A DNA stretch of 64,000 nucleotides from Burhinus oedicnemus (GCA_008921705.1 VFFE01007605.1:3225351-3289350); one strand, 5' to 3'. Shown: positions 46,701-60,800, numbered from the stretch's first letter. A program made the numbers and translations. The notes: generated by a model not told the origin, from the sequence alone.

Positions 46701-49700
46701 CACTCACCTCCCCAAGAGGCAGAAGACCCAGATACAAGCCATGCTCATCCCAAATCTTTCTTTTTATTTTCATGCTCTGACCAGATCGCAATAGCAATCT
46801 TCTACTGGACCGTGATGCTTTATGTGAACCATGCTGGCTGACCACAAAGAGGTTCCCAGTGGCCCAACCTCAACCAGGGAGAGCAGCCGAAGCGCGGCAG
46901 CTGGCGATGTGCGTCTGTTCCCATCATCACAAATTCGAGATATCCAATCATCCAGGCGGCGAAGGGGAAAAATGTTAAAATACCAACTTTTCTGGCTGAG
47001 GTCAGACTTGTTTTCCAAAACAGCTCGCCCTGGGAGCTCGCGGTCAGCTGCGACACAGGACTCCATGAAAAAGGTTTTCCAGAGATGTTAAACAAAGCAG
47101 AACTGAGCAAACAGAAGGGGGTGTGTACCGCTGGCCCCACGCTAGGCAGGGATTGGAGCTGCTGAAGTGCGTCCCCATGCATCCCCGCACATGGCTGGTG
47201 CACAACTTTCTGCAAGGTCTCCCTCTGCCTGCACCATGAGACCCCAGCGATGCCACCACGCAGGACGCTGGTGCCACCAGAAGCGTTCCCATGGCAGGTG
47301 ACTATTTTCAGTTAGGTAGCTCATTTTGGGGGATTCACTGGGGAGTGGAGGGTGGTTTCTCAGCTCGTCCTGGGGGTCGCCTTGGGACAGTGTGGAGACT
47401 TCAGCCCTCTTTGACACAAGAAAATCTTCAGGGTTTTCATGGAGGTGTTTGCTGAACTTGCTGATTTGGGTCCTATTTGGATCCTGCTGTTGCCATTGAA
47501 TATAAACTAATTCACTACAAATGCTGAAGCATTTACACCCATTTAGAAGAAAAGATGAAGAAAAAGAATTCAGAAGAAGGAAGAACAGACGACAATCCAG
47601 GGTACCATCAGTATATCAAGCTTCCAGCACAGATTTTTCTCCTAACCAGATAATTAATTTAACCCACTACCAGGGATCAGCTATTTAACTGTAGGTCATT
47701 TTGTAACACAGACTTTTTTTTTTTAACTTTAACTTTGTAATGTCCTCTGTTGTGTTACAGTAATTGACAGCAGTAGTTGCCCAATGATGAAACTGAGGTT
47801 ACACAGAACACCAATTATACTAAAAAAATATATCTACCACACCTACATGTACACAACCCCCACATGCCTACAGTGCAATTTTTTAGCTTAGGTATTATTT
47901 AGGGCCTGAGCTGGAACTCCATGTGTCCCACATCTGCTTTCTGAAAGCCTGGGAATGAAAAACTTCTCTTGCTATCAGGACAATGATCCACAGGCAAAAA
48001 AAATCCTCACTTCAGGACATTACTGCGTGATCAAATCCTATACTAGCATTTCATTTTTTAAAGTAAAAGTGCTCTTCATAACCAGTGGATTGTACATTTG
48101 CTGAAAAATCCAATTAAACCACTATTTCCATTGGGTTAGGATTTACATTTTTCCTGTAAGGTTTGCAATTAAAAAATAAACCCATCTATCTTATGGCCGT
48201 CATTTGAGCTCCTTTGAGTGCAAAAGGTAAAAACCATATAGATTATAAAGGATTACACTTTTTTACACCTCCCGGTTTTAACTCAGGTGCTACACAGAGA
48301 AAGCAATTTCTTCTTAAAACACATGCTTAATATACTATCTTCCCTTTAATTTTTTGGCTGGCTCTCTCCACTCTTTCAGGACATAAAGCAGCCTAGGACT
48401 TTCTAAAGAAATAAATCTCCGAATGCAGCCAAGATCCAGTCGATGGGATTTAGAAGGAAACTCCATCTCAGAACAGGCGAGTCCGTAAGTCCCCAGCTGA
48501 AGTGCCTGGGGGGGACCCTCCCGGGGGGGACCCTCCCGGGGGCAGAATACCCTGCCCGCAGGCTCAGGTCGCTGCTCCCCAGCCTGCACCCGCATCCCCT
48601 GCGCCGGCTGCCGCAGGGACACACCGCACCGCATCTCCAGACGGCTTTTAGCAGAAGCGTAACAACTGAGATACTTGATTTAGAGGACAGAAAATAAGAT
48701 TCAATCCATGCCAAAGTCAATGACAGTTTTTCCACTGATTTATCCCACCTAAGGCCAAAGACATGCCATTATATCCAGTGCTGGCAGGTGTTCCTTCAGG
48801 TTTTGAGAGACTGTAAAATTGGGAAAGGCTCACCGGCCTGGGAGATTTCAGGTGTTTTACCTGCCATTTTTTCTCTTTGTAAATGTGCATAAACAACACA
48901 AGGTGCTTTCAGCTTGTCAGGCACACCGACTCTGCAACACCGCGCGCGGCACGAGCACAGTATATAGCGAAGAAAATCACTCCTAAACTGCCAGTTCGAC
49001 AATAGCAGGAAATTTTAGTCTGTTGAGCTCTGCAATGTTTTAGCACCTCTGCTTCGTCTCAAATTTACTCATTTCAGAAACCCGCTTCACTTCCCGACCG
49101 CGCTCCTCGCTACGGGGAGGCACCCGCCCGCACCGGCTCTGCAGCTGCAGGCGCTCCGACCAACGTTCCCGGCTCCGGCTCCACACCAGAGCCGTCCCGA
49201 TCCCGGTTGCCAGCCCCACTGCATGAAAGGCGCCGGGTTTCGGAGGGGCTGTGGGCTGAGCAGAGGCCACAGCGCTACATCATCCGTTATCTCCGGGGCT
49301 CGGGGGTTCCTGCCAGAGCCCCACCAGTCACCTGAAGCTTCCCACAAGATAAATACTTGTTTGTTGTGTTACGAGGAGACTGGTGACACGGCCCGTAAAA
49401 GGCTGCCGTGAGTCGATCTCTCTTATCTTCACATCTATCTGCCTCGGCGCGACTGTTTCGTATTTGTATGGGGCTATATTCAGACCAAGAGTTTAACAGC
49501 GATTGCATTTTTTTAACTGTAAAGTGTTTTTTTTTAGGGCGGAGACCTGTTATCTCCTGCATCTGAACAAGATCGAGCTCAGCAGACTCGTTTCTGGTTG
49601 TGATCTTCACCATGCAAACAGTAAATATTGCTTGTAACAGGAGATTTTACATAAAATGTTTGTGTACATTTTATACAATAGTGTAATAATAACTACCAGT

Positions 49701-50334
49701 TACCAACCAAGCTCTTACATTTCGCTCGGTGGTGTTTGTCTGTCTGTCTGCCTGCTGACCCCAGAGAGAGAAGAGGAGTGGAGAAATTACCAAGGAACAG
49801 AGGCTAATGAGCATTTTTCCTTATTTTGTCTTTATGACAGTGAATTTTGCCACTGATTTCAACACGAGTATTGTGCTGCACTCTATATCCACTAGCATAA
49901 AAATTTATGAGGATTAGAAATTGGTTAGAATTAGAGCATGAACACGTGCACAACCACACGTGTCAAGGCTGTCCTGCGCCCTCCCTGCACGCCATCCTCC
50001 ATCCCAGCAGGAGCTGCAGCACATTCCTGGTATGCAGGCAGCAGTTTTGTGCAGGAGAGGTCTTACACCCTGCGATCTGTGTGCTGCAGAAGATGTGACG
50101 CTGGCACGGAGACCCTTAGCCGAACTCTTTGGTGGGCTCGTTTCCACACATCTGCAGCACCACAGTCCGACTGCGAGCTGGGGACTGTGTTTTCCACCCT
50201 AATGGAGAACGTGGAGCCGGTGCAATTGCGATCTGCCCCCCTTAGCCATCCCAGAGCTGCTGCACACAATGTATCTGTAGGGTGCCCGCACCAAGAAGGC
50301 ATGAAATTATTTTGATTTTCTTCACCAAAAGCAT
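43764..50334. other. Noncoding stretch
   Basis: Apart from the possible enhancer at about 45 kb, no gene or repeat was recognised. A CpG-richer piece at 49.09-49.31 kb is the only promoter-like segment. Two GATCAAA motifs lie 24 bp apart at 46307-46339. Confidence 0.5.
44620..45290. promoter_or_regulatory. Possible conserved noncoding element / enhancer
   Basis: An AT-rich island of complex, non-repetitive sequence in GC-richer surroundings. It has homeodomain-type cores (TTAATTAA, TAATTA) and a perfect POU octamer ATTTGCAT near 44978. No coding potential. Called by composition and motif density only. Confidence 0.3.
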
Positions 50335-50520
50335 TATCAAGCATTGGAACAGGCTGCCCAGGGCAGTGGTGGAGTCACCACCCCTGGAGGTATTTAACAG
50401 ACGGGCAGACGTGGTGCTGAGGGACATGGTTTAGTGGTGGGCTTGGCAGTGTTAGGCTGATGGTTGGACTTGATGATCTTAAAGGTCCCTTCAAACCCAG
50501 GGGATTCTATGATTCTATGA
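50335..50520 (+). mobile_element. CR1 LINE 3' tail (copy C)
   Basis: A 185-bp fragment: CATTGGAACAGGCTGCCCAG, GGAGTCACCACCCCTGGAGG, TGGACTTGATGATCTTAAAG, ending GATTCTATGATTCTATGA, the CR1 terminal octamer repeat. It belongs to a different CR1 subfamily from copies A and B. Confidence 0.95.
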
Positions 50521-52442
50521 AACTGGCAATAAATCACACGGCGCTTATGGACAAGGCACGGTGACCCCCCAGTAGCACAACTCCAGCACAACCCTAACCC
50601 CAACCCCGTGCCAGGCGGTGACACAAAAACAAGATCTCGATGGCCTGTATCCAGCAGCACTCCTGCCTGGTAGCACCGCATGGGAAAGGATGGCACATTG
50701 TCACCTGGGCAGTTTTTGGGTGATGGTGCTGGATACAGCCCAAAGGTTTGGCCAGGCTCTGGGGATGGGGCAGCTAGAGGGTGATTTGGCCACATGACCA
50801 AATTACTACTGAGGCTTCACCAACGTCAACACAACTGCAACATGGAGACTACCAGGTCCTGGGGACCTGACGGAGAAAACAAAGGAGGGAAGCCAAGGTA
50901 ACGCGTACCAGCACCAAGTCACTCCTCTAATCAACACCCCGGTCCCTGGAGCAGCCCATGTGCCGCTGGCCCCAAGCCCCCTACTCGCCTCCAAGGGGCC
51001 AGTGTGGGAGGCAGCACCGGAGCATCGGGCACAGAGCGGGATCTGGGAACATCCCATGAGCTCTTGGTAGGGAGGGAGGAAGAGGTGCCTGGCATCCCTG
51101 AACAGGCTGCTGGGCACTGGGACGCTCACCCCATCAGTCCCCAAACACTACACCCAACGTTACTGAGAAGAGCAGGGGGAGCACCCCGCCAGCCCTCCTC
51201 GTTAGTCCTTGGGCTCGTTAGGTTATCAGGACCCAAATATCCCCATTAAACACAATCCACTTGCGTGTTCCTTTTTAAAAAAAATATTAATATTTTAAAT
51301 TACTATAATTTGTGCCTGGAACTAATAAATCATAATTATTCAGCAGAAAACAAATTGTAGTGCGGAATTTAATCCCTCATATCTGCTCTATCTTCTACAA
51401 ACTAGCTACCAGTGATCTAAGAATGAGCTACCTGGCAATCAGAGATTACATGACTTGGTTTTTTATTTTCATTTTCCATTGGGTATTATCTGAATACCTG
51501 CAGAGCCTCCCTTCTTGCCCAACGTGTCCTAAGCTGCGCTGGCTGCAATGACATCTGCTGGTGGTTACAAACCTTCTCAGCCGGCCCAGGTACTTTTATT
51601 CACTGTAGATAAGAGAAGTTGCTATGTGCTCCTGCACTTTTGGTTTTGTCGTTTGGTTTGGGGTTTTTTTTCCCCCAGCTCATTGCAGAGTTATGGAATG
51701 GTATTTATGTGAAAAAGAAGAATTTTGCTCTATCGGAACAAACTCAGGAGGTAAACCAGGTAAAACTGACCCACCCCAGCAGACCACAGAACACAGCGCT
51801 GCTCTGAAGCTTCTCAGTGGTTTCTTTAAAAAGCCCATGTGCCACAGTTAAAAAAGGAAGGGGCGGGTTTCACCGTAATGGAAGAGTCAGTGTAATTATA
51901 AGTTACGGGATCATGTCAAAATCCAGAGCAAAGAAAGGCATTTCCAGTGGCAGACCTCCAGCAGTTGCAAGGAAAGATAACCTCGGTTCTGTCTTTGGGT
52001 GGCAGAGACGCGTGCTGGACACAACAGCAAAGGACTGCACAGACTCGAGTTTTGTAGGACTCCTGACCCACAGGCTAGAAAACGTTTTCCTTTTTCTTGC
52101 TCCAGGGGTCTCCTAATGCGCATCCCCCATCTCCCAGTGAGGCTGCAGCAACCCCACTGCTGCCGTCGGAGCGCCCAAGGAGCCCAGGAGCTGCTCCCAA
52201 AGGGGTAAGGTTGTGCCGTGCCGGGTGGCCCTGGGCGGTATGTGTGCCGCTGGGGCAGTGGGACAGTCCCAGCTTCCCATCGGTACAGGGGTGCCAGAGG
52301 GGCGCAAGCAACGCCGCGAGCTCCCTGCGGTGCCACGCTGAGCAGCGGGTGCCCAAGCATCGTTAAAAAAATTGCCTCCTAGGGTTTGGGTATCACTGAA
52401 AGTTAATTATCTTTATGCTAATGGCCAAGTATAAGCAGCCTT
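50521..52442. other. Noncoding stretch with a weak exon candidate
   Basis: No gene recognised. The candidate exon at 52106-52204 is listed separately. AT-rich sequence lies at 51.27-51.36 kb. Confidence 0.5.
52106..52204 (+). other. Candidate exon, 99 nt (unproven)
   Basis: A strong acceptor (TTTTCCTTTTTCTTGCTCCAG) and a good donor (GTAAGG) enclose 33 codons in phase 0: GSPNAHPPSPSEAAATPLLP then SERPRSPGAAPKG. It is Pro/Ala/Ser-rich, with no family recognised. It might be an exon of an unidentified + strand transcript, or chance. Confidence 0.15.
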
Positions 52443-52773
52443 ACAGTATGTGAAGGGAGCTTACAAGAAAGCTGGAGAGGGACTTTTTACAAGGTCATGT
52501 AGTGATAGGATGAGGGGGAACAGTTTTAAATTGAAAGAGGGGAGATTTAGATCAGATATTAGGAAGGATATTCTTTCCTATGAGGGTGGTGAGACACTGG
52601 CCCAGGTTGCCCCGAGAAGCTGTGGCTGCCCCATCCCTGGAGGTGTTCAAGGCCAGGTTGGACGGGGCTTTGAGCAACCTGGTCTAGTGGGAGGTGTCCC
52701 TGCCCACGGCAGGGGGTTGGAACTAGATGGTCTTTAAGGTCCCTTCTAACCCAAACCAATCTATGATTCTATG
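52443..52773 (+). mobile_element. CR1 LINE 3' fragment (copy D)
   Basis: It begins at the GTGAAGGGAGCTTACAAGAA segment at the end of ORF2 (LFTRSCSDRMRGNSFKLKEG) and ends AATCTATGATTCTATGG. It keeps sequence (CAAGAAAGCTGGAGAGGGAC) that copies A and B have replaced, so it is closer to a canonical CR1. Confidence 0.95.
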
Positions 52774-54638
52774 GTAAGTTTGCATCCTGGCTCCCTTTGC
52801 AGCAGGATTCCTCCTACCAAACCCGGGGTGCGCAGGGAACGCAGAGGAGGAGACACACTTCCAAAACCAATGCATTTCAAAATCTGGAGGCATGCTGCAG
52901 ATGCCAATACATAAAGGAACTTGTCATAAACAACCCTTCAAATAGGCCAGCAGTCACAGAGGGAGGTGCTCGATGGCGTCTTTTTGCTGAGACTGAATTC
53001 CTCATGCTTCTGCACCACAGACCTGAATGCTGATTGCAACACCCCTGCCCCGACCAGGTAAGACAGCTAGCATCCAGGCAGGATACGTAAGGAAGTATTT
53101 ACAGTCATCCCTGTCGCTTGAGATTTTTTGCTAGAAGGTAAATTACTAGAAGAAAAACATTGTAATATGACTTTATAAATCTATATGAAAAGTTAGTCCC
53201 CAGAGTAGAAAGAAGGGAACACAGCCTGATACTGCAGCTACTCTACATAAGGGAAATACTTCTCATCACCACTTACTACACGTGATGGGACCTCTCTCTT
53301 CCATGATACCGCAATAAATTAAGAGTAATTTAAATTCTGGAGATAGTCACTTAACAATTTCAATGGGAGGGGGCTGCAGGCAGATTTCTTGCAAGGAGAA
53401 CCTTTTAAGTCCACCAGCCATCCCACGCCACAACGTGACCTGGCCACGGGCTGTGGACTTCCAGGCAAAGCAAGAAGCAAGACGATGGGTGAGATCAGGG
53501 CAGGATGGAGACTGAGGGACACAAAAGGGTTGTTAAATTTTGCATGGCGCTGAAGATGGTAGTCTAGGAGCTTGGGAGCTTTGAAGAGCCCGATTTGTAA
53601 AATCGAAAGAAATGAAAATAAAATAATTAAATAACTCAGATGGCAGCCAACAGACTGCTCACCTAGCATTTTCCCACCTCGGGCAGGAGCTCTGATTAAT
53701 GCTAATTAGCTTATCTTCACATTAGATCCTGATGATTCATCACTTACTACCCCAGGAATTATGACGCACTGGGGAGAGATATATTTGTAGATTCCATGGG
53801 TGTATGCCATGTCTGGAACACTTAAATGATTTTGGCATGAAAAGGGACCAACCACAAGCCCAGCTAATCAAACCAGCATTTCTCAACCTACACCTTCCAG
53901 TAGTTATAAAAAAGATTCAGAGCAAAGACAAGACTATGGCACTGAAGACAAATTTATCTGCCTCATCAGTGGTGTACAATCTTTGCAGAACAAAGGGCTT
54001 TATAGGCAACCTGCCAGGAGCCTGTGGCTGCTCCTCGTTTGCATATAAATTTAAAAAGAATTTTAATAAGTGTTAAATGCACATGATTATTTTTTATTTA
54101 TAGCTGAAAGTAGGTGTATGCAGCACTTCATAAAACACAGAGAAAAGAAAAAGTACCTTTGGAAGTCTGAATGGAAATCAATGGAAAAACCTGTGACTGC
54201 TGCTCTGAACTAACTTCTGGGCACGCAGCTTTACTCTCTCGTGGCCACAGGCACAGCGGGGACAGGTTTGAATAGGAGCCTCCTCCTTCCATATGTACAG
54301 CAGCAAATCAGAAAGGATGTGCTCACAGATGTGTGCACCTCCTGGGAGAGGTGCGCAGATGGCCGGCCTCCCCCATACCGCCGGGTGACTGTCACCGAAC
54401 GCAGGTTTGGTAATGGAGGAGCTCATCCTCACACAGCTTCGATGGGGGTGGTCTACAACACGGGGGCATGCAGTTTGCGGTGGACTTTGGCCTCGAGTTT
54501 CTTTGCATCCAGTTGTGAGCAAGCACGCAAACAGCCTGGAGCTTCTCTTCTTCTGATCGTTTTTGAACTGCTGGTTACATAAATCCCAAACCCTCTTTTT
54601 ATATGTAAAACAGGAGTAGCTGTCATACTCCTTCCAAC
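52774..54638. other. Noncoding stretch
   Basis: No gene, repeat or motif that I can support. Confidence 0.55.
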
Positions 54639-54834
54639 TATTCTATTCTATTCTATTCTATTCTATTCTATTCTATTCTATTCTATTCTATTCTATTCTA
54701 TTCTATTCTATTCTATTCTATTCTATTCTATTCTATTCTATTCTATTCTATTCTATTCCATTCCATTCCATTCCATTCCATTCCATTCCATTCCATTCCA
54801 TTCCATTCCATTCCATTCCATTCCATTCCATTCC
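54639..54834 (+). repeat. Compound satellite (TTCTA)n-(TTCCA)n
   Basis: About 23 TTCTA units (54639-54755) change abruptly to about 16 TTCCA units (54756-54834). A single C/T position distinguishes the two blocks, and there is no mixing within either. Confidence 0.97.
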
Positions 54835-57800
54835 TATTTCTTGAGCATTTGTCACTGAGCTGTAAAGAAGGGAAGGTCACTGCCTCGCACTCATCGCACC
54901 GCCAGGATGTGCCACCTGCCTGTGTTTGTTGTAAGCAGGATAAGAAAAAAAAGAAAGCTGAGTTTTTCTGTGGGGGTTGAAGATTCAGCTATCTTTCAAA
55001 AGCAATGTGGAGTCATGAAACAGAAGAGATCAAAGACTTATTTGCAAACTTTAGAGCTATTATTGGATACAGTACCTTCTCAGTCAAAGCATCTTTACCT
55101 CTTCTGGAATTCAGAATTTCCTCAGAAATAGATCCCTGTGCCACTGCTGAGCTGCAGTCCATCAAAGCACCTTATTTATGGGAGGTTAATTAAGGAAACT
55201 GTTCTAGCCCAGTCATTCCACAGTGACGACATCAGATACTCTTCCTTGAAGCCTGTTTTTTCCAAGGAAGACTTTTGTCAGACCATGCACCTACAGTACC
55301 AATTTTTATTTCATCCATGTGACAGCAGGCAGGGAAATCTGGGACAGGACGCTCCCCGACCCACTTGCTCCGGAAAGCAGCACCCACGACCGGAGCCATA
55401 GTACGCTGTCAGCACTCTCCCATTTTTTCCTAGCTCATGGCTCCTGTGAAACACAAGCTTAAACTTAAGCCTAAACTTAATTTGGAGAATGATATTAAAC
55501 CCAGGCCCAACCCCAGTCCCAACTCAAGGGACTCTAGATCTTAGTGTGGTTTCTACCAAAAAAAACCATTCCAGCAGCTCCACCTGGATCCCGTTTTAAG
55601 GCAGGCTGAATATAGCTTGCATCTTCATGGCTCCAGTGAGAGTTTTGGTTAGGGTTAGTATTTGACAAGGGAAAAGCGATGGTGTTGAGGCTGGAGTAGG
55701 CGTTAAGATTATAACCCAGGATGAGCAGATGAAGTCACGTCATGAGAAGGTTCAGTGGAGGCTGATGAGCAAACTAAGGGGAGAGGTCATGGAGCTCTTT
55801 GAGACCATTTTCTTCTGGGAATGGTGATGGCTGCATGAGTTTGGGAAGGACCAGAATTACAGTTTTACCAGGAGAAACTGATGGGCTAGGATAATAAAGG
55901 GATTTGGGGGAGGCAGCACTAAAATTGAAAGCTCATGTTGGATGACCCTGTGGCTTCTCTGAAACCTAGGGTCACCAGGAGTCATTGGAGCAGTGAAAGG
56001 GCTGAGGTTGAGGTCATGGTTAGCGTTTGAGTCCAGCAGATTATACCGTCGACTCTGAATGTGTCGCCACATCTGGAGCCATTATTAATCTCAGAGTATA
56101 TTTAGTTTGGGAACGGGGAGACATTCCTAGGGCTGGGCTGATACTGAGTGTAGGATTCGGGCTTGTACCCAGGAGAAACCACTGAGATTGCGCTACAGAG
56201 GAGGTCACAAAAGCAACCTGAGAACTGCCGAGTGCCCCTGGGCCACACTTCCAACCACAGCCAGCAAGGCACTGATGACCAAGGCTCATGGTAGGAGGTA
56301 AAGGTAGCAGGAAAGCGCCGACTAAATGGTGTATCACGGGAATTCAGAAGCAGCTGCACTGTCTCATGGCTTTTCTCAGCCAAATCTTAATCCTAAAATT
56401 CTCCCCTCCTACCAGCCCTAACGCCTGTGCAGGTTAGTGCTCTGTCCTGGTCCCCAGGCTCACTTCCAGCTGTCGCTTGTGCTCATTGAGTTCATAGGTC
56501 TCTACCAGCCCAAACCTTAACCTAACACGTCTTATCCTAACTCAAAGCCAGATTTTATTTTTTTGCTAAATTGTACATTCAGGCCAAATCCTCACAAAAT
56601 TGTTGCCATATGAAAAATGATCATGTCTTGGCTCTCCCAATTGCAGCTGATGTTCTGTATTCAGCTCATTGGGGGTCTCTGCACCAATGAAGAATACAAA
56701 GAGTCAATGGGAATGAGACACTACACATGAAATCTGTTTCCTCCAGGACAGGCTGACTGACCTGTGAAACCCACACATATTGTGTTACACACTGTAAACC
56801 TTCAACACTGCACGGGGAATCAAATGTAAAAGCACTTATGAATGCAGAAGGCAATTCTCTCACCCACCCCGTTAATGCATAATGATAAATACATCTAAGT
56901 GTCCTTTGCGTAGAGTCTATCCTGGGAGATACCTTTTTTTTCCCCCCAGTCCCAAAGTGGAAACTTTCCGTTTCAGATGATGAATTGTCGATCTGGTCAA
57001 CCATACTTTTTTCCTGACTCTCTGAGCAACAAACAAACACCACCACTGAGACTCGCATCCTGCCCTTCCTTTCACAGGCACAAGTCACTGGAAACCAGGC
57101 AGCAGCTGTAACGTGCTCCTAAGGGAGAAGACTCAAAAGGACTCCTGACCCTCCTTGTATTTTTGGGCTTTACCCCTTGGATCTTGATCCTCAGCGTGTT
57201 TGGCAGCAGAGGCAGCCGAGATGAGTCCTGTGGACAAATAACTCTTCCCGGCTCTCCCAGCTCCCGCAGAAGGGCCATACCCTGCCTTTTTCCTGCCACC
57301 TCCAAGTTGGGAAGATTCTATCAACCACGTGAGATGCTGAAGTGTATACGTCTTGTACAAGCAAAAGCAAGGAATATTTTAATGCCTGATTTCTGGGCAA
57401 GCACTTCTAAATTGAAGACTTACAAAGACTTGAACTTGTCGACAAAGGTTCGTAGAGGCTAACAGTCTGTTCAGGTGCATACAGAACATGGCTGAGATAA
57501 TTCCCACACAAGCATTGACTCCTTCCCCCCGCTGCGGTGATCTCCTGCCGTGCAAAACCTTCCCTCCATGGCTGGGGGGGGGGTCAGAGCTCCGCTCCCC
57601 ACTGCTCCAAGGTGGCCACATGCTGCTGCTCACTACCAACCTAACCGCTCCACAAACAAAAATGGTGCGAGGAAATCGCCCTACAGCAGCGCGCGTGCTC
57701 ACGCGTGTGTGTGTGTTTATCTGCATCTGTCTGTGCACGCACTGAGGAAGTTAATTTTAGTTTCACGCCTGAAATTCTTCACTGCTAGAGCTACACGGTC

Positions 57801-60800
57801 TCCTCTGCCTTCAGTCTGTGTGTAGCTAAGTTCAGGTGAAAAACACCATGTCTGTATTTTCCATGGTAAACCACAAGGGGTTTAAATTCACATCACTGTA
57901 TTTGCAAACAAGCAACTTCTGCATGCACAGAATCCTGTTTCATTTGAAAGCCTCATCCCCGAACTGTCTTACGTTAGAGCGTGTTCAGAAAAAAAGAAAG
58001 TTAAATTCTCAGCCACAAACAAAAAACCTCACACTGGCCCCACTGTATCCTGTGTACCATTAGCGAAATAGGAGCCTGTGTTTTGATTTCCATGCCATGT
58101 TGTCTTTCTGGTCTGGCTAGGCTTGGTCTAGACTGTATTCTGAACAGGAGGAGAAGCTAATCCTTCACCTCCCTCCCCTTGTGCATCTCTGTGATACAGG
58201 ATGAGCCCAGGCATTCTCAGGCACAGGAGCAGGGATAATCACCCTCCAGGACCACACATTAATTTGTTCTGCTCTGTTCCTAAATTCAGTCTCTCTGCTT
58301 CAATTATCCCTCTTGTTTTCCACCCAACCCACAGAATGAGATTTTGCAGGATGGGTGTTTCAGGCTCTAGGGCCCAGATCCTAATTCCCCACCTCTGCTC
58401 CTGGCTTCCCATACTATGGGAGCCTTTTCTTTACTCTATACATTGGCTAAAGGATGGGAAGCAAACCCGGGGCTCTAAAAATACTTTTTACCACCCAGAC
58501 ACTTCATTATATTGCTCTCTTTTTAGCAGGTGCTTTAAACAGGTACATTTGACTGAGGGAAAAGAAGATTAATCCATTTGTGAATGACCAGATACTCTCA
58601 TTAGTACTGGCTGCTAGTTTTTTCTTCAGAAAGTTGCGCCACTGAATCTGGCTTGCCTACATTCTTTGTAGGTAATGTAATCCTCATTTAAAAGAGAGTT
58701 TGTGGCTATCCAACATCACTTGTTACCTCCCTTCCACAAATAGCCGTGGAAGGCAGAAGATGCAGAAATTAGACTTCACTGTTGGCTTGCACTCTACGAC
58801 GTGGTAGAGGCTCAGTTTACCACGACAGAAGTGACCTCAAAAATGGGGACAAATGAGCTGAATTCCTTGCCCCAGCTCCTGCAGCATCAGCACTGCGGCA
58901 GCTCCAGGCAGCGATGCCCAGCGTTTGGGGACAGGATGAATTCGGGATACACCCGGACCTCGCCACGGCTCCAAGTACCTCCCTGCGTGCTCCCTGTGAG
59001 TAATGAGCATTATACCCTGCCGACTCATCCATTACTCACGAGTGAATCCATGTGTGGTGGCTTGGAAATGAAACGTATAAAGAGATTTTTATATAAATAT
59101 CTATCTAAACATGTTGCTGAGACTATTAGCTAGACTGAAAAGGAAAGTACTGAGCTAGGCCACGTTAGCATACATTTGCTGGGAGGGCACAGGACTTATT
59201 CCCGGCGTTTCCAAGGAGTGGCCCACCGCTCGCTGATGGATCGTTTCCAGGCATTTCCACTCCTACCTGTGATTACAGTAGCTCAAGCTTCTCCCCTCCC
59301 TCTCTCCAGGCATGTTTTTGGGCAACCCAGCAGTAGCTTGGATCTCCACATCTTTGTGAACCCGTTGTTTAAGGGAGCAGGAGAGCAGAGACCAATATCC
59401 CGCAGCTCTCGGCATGCTCTGCTCATCATTTAAGAAGCAGGGTTTTAAAAAATACATCAGAACAGTAACATTTTGCTCCTTTTCTGCTCTCTCCTGCTCC
59501 AATGCTCAAGGAACGTGTTATGTCTTAACCAAACGCACCAACAGGCAGAGCGATGCAGCCCAGTGAATCACCCTAACCAGCGCACTACGTCCTACAAACG
59601 AAGCGACGAACCCAACAGCCATTTCTGCTGCGTATGGAAGTTGGGACATTCCACACATATGAAACACAGAGACTGAAACAGTTGATATAAAACAGTCCCT
59701 TCCATAAAGCTGAATAAGAATACACCATGCCACAACGCAGGGCGATGGGCTGCGGAAACAGCAGAACACCAGCGCGGTACCCAAGGATGCTGCTGTCCTT
59801 AGGCACCGACCTCATGTGCTCCCCTGGGAGTTTGGTACTTAAGATACTGGTGTCACTGGCTTAATTCCCTGTTTCGTAAGCACCACTGCGCTGCTGCACC
59901 TCCTCCCTTCACGCGTGATCTACCTGCTGTCACTGTGCCAGGAATGGGAAAAGGGAGAGGGCAGAGTGGCCCGGGGAGGCACCCGGGGAGCAAGGACTCA
60001 GCACCAGGCGGCACGGGGATGCGGGAGACCGATGCGCTGGAGACACAGTCCTCTGCCCCAGGAAAATGCAAATAAATACCCCCACTGCCACCCTGACCTG
60101 TATCTTCCCCCAAGGGTGGAATTCCTCCGAGGACTGGGGAAATCCCACAGCATCACTAGATTTTCTGGGAAGGCTGGAGGACAGAAAAGGCACCTGCCTC
60201 CATTTGAGTCTCTAAAACCTTAGAGGCTTCTCTGTCAGCGGAACATCAGTGGAATAATACGAAGTGGTTTGTGGGATTGGGATAATTTTCTTTAGAGGCA
60301 TTTTGAAAAAAGCAGGATCACCACCACCTGGCAATAGTGTGAGTCAAAGGCACATCTGAAATCCTCTTCAACTGGAGCAGAGGTGCTCTTAACAAAGTGA
60401 AGTGGTTAAAAGCAGATACATTTACAGTTGCTTTCCAAAAGAAAGTAAACTCCTTTTTCTTAATTCAGGGGGATGAGCATCAGTACACGTCTCAAAAAAA
60501 TGCTCGTACTGGGTTCCATGGTTGTCACCTTGTGATTTCATGATGCAATTCCAAGACTGAAATTAAATACTTGCTTTTTTAATGTTAGTCATGCAACCTT
60601 CCTCTGGGATCTGAATGTCAAGCCGGGTCAAGCTCTCTCCTTCCTCCACATGGTCACCAATTCTAAGGAATATATAGGTCAAATTCTACGCAGACACTCC
60701 TGTAAAGCTATTATTTCAAATTATATGTCAATTATGTATGTTGAATTTAGCAACTCTTCCTTTTAAATGCAAGCTTGCTTGAGGACTTTAAAACTCTTGG

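Noticed and set aside
46685..46760. Possible exon on - (frame LYLGLLPLGE before a GTGAGT donor)
   Set aside because: The donor is good but there is no credible acceptor or pyrimidine tract.
49090..49310. CpG-rich piece considered as the TCF7 first exon
   Set aside because: No frame encodes an acidic beta-catenin-binding motif; only the composition fits.
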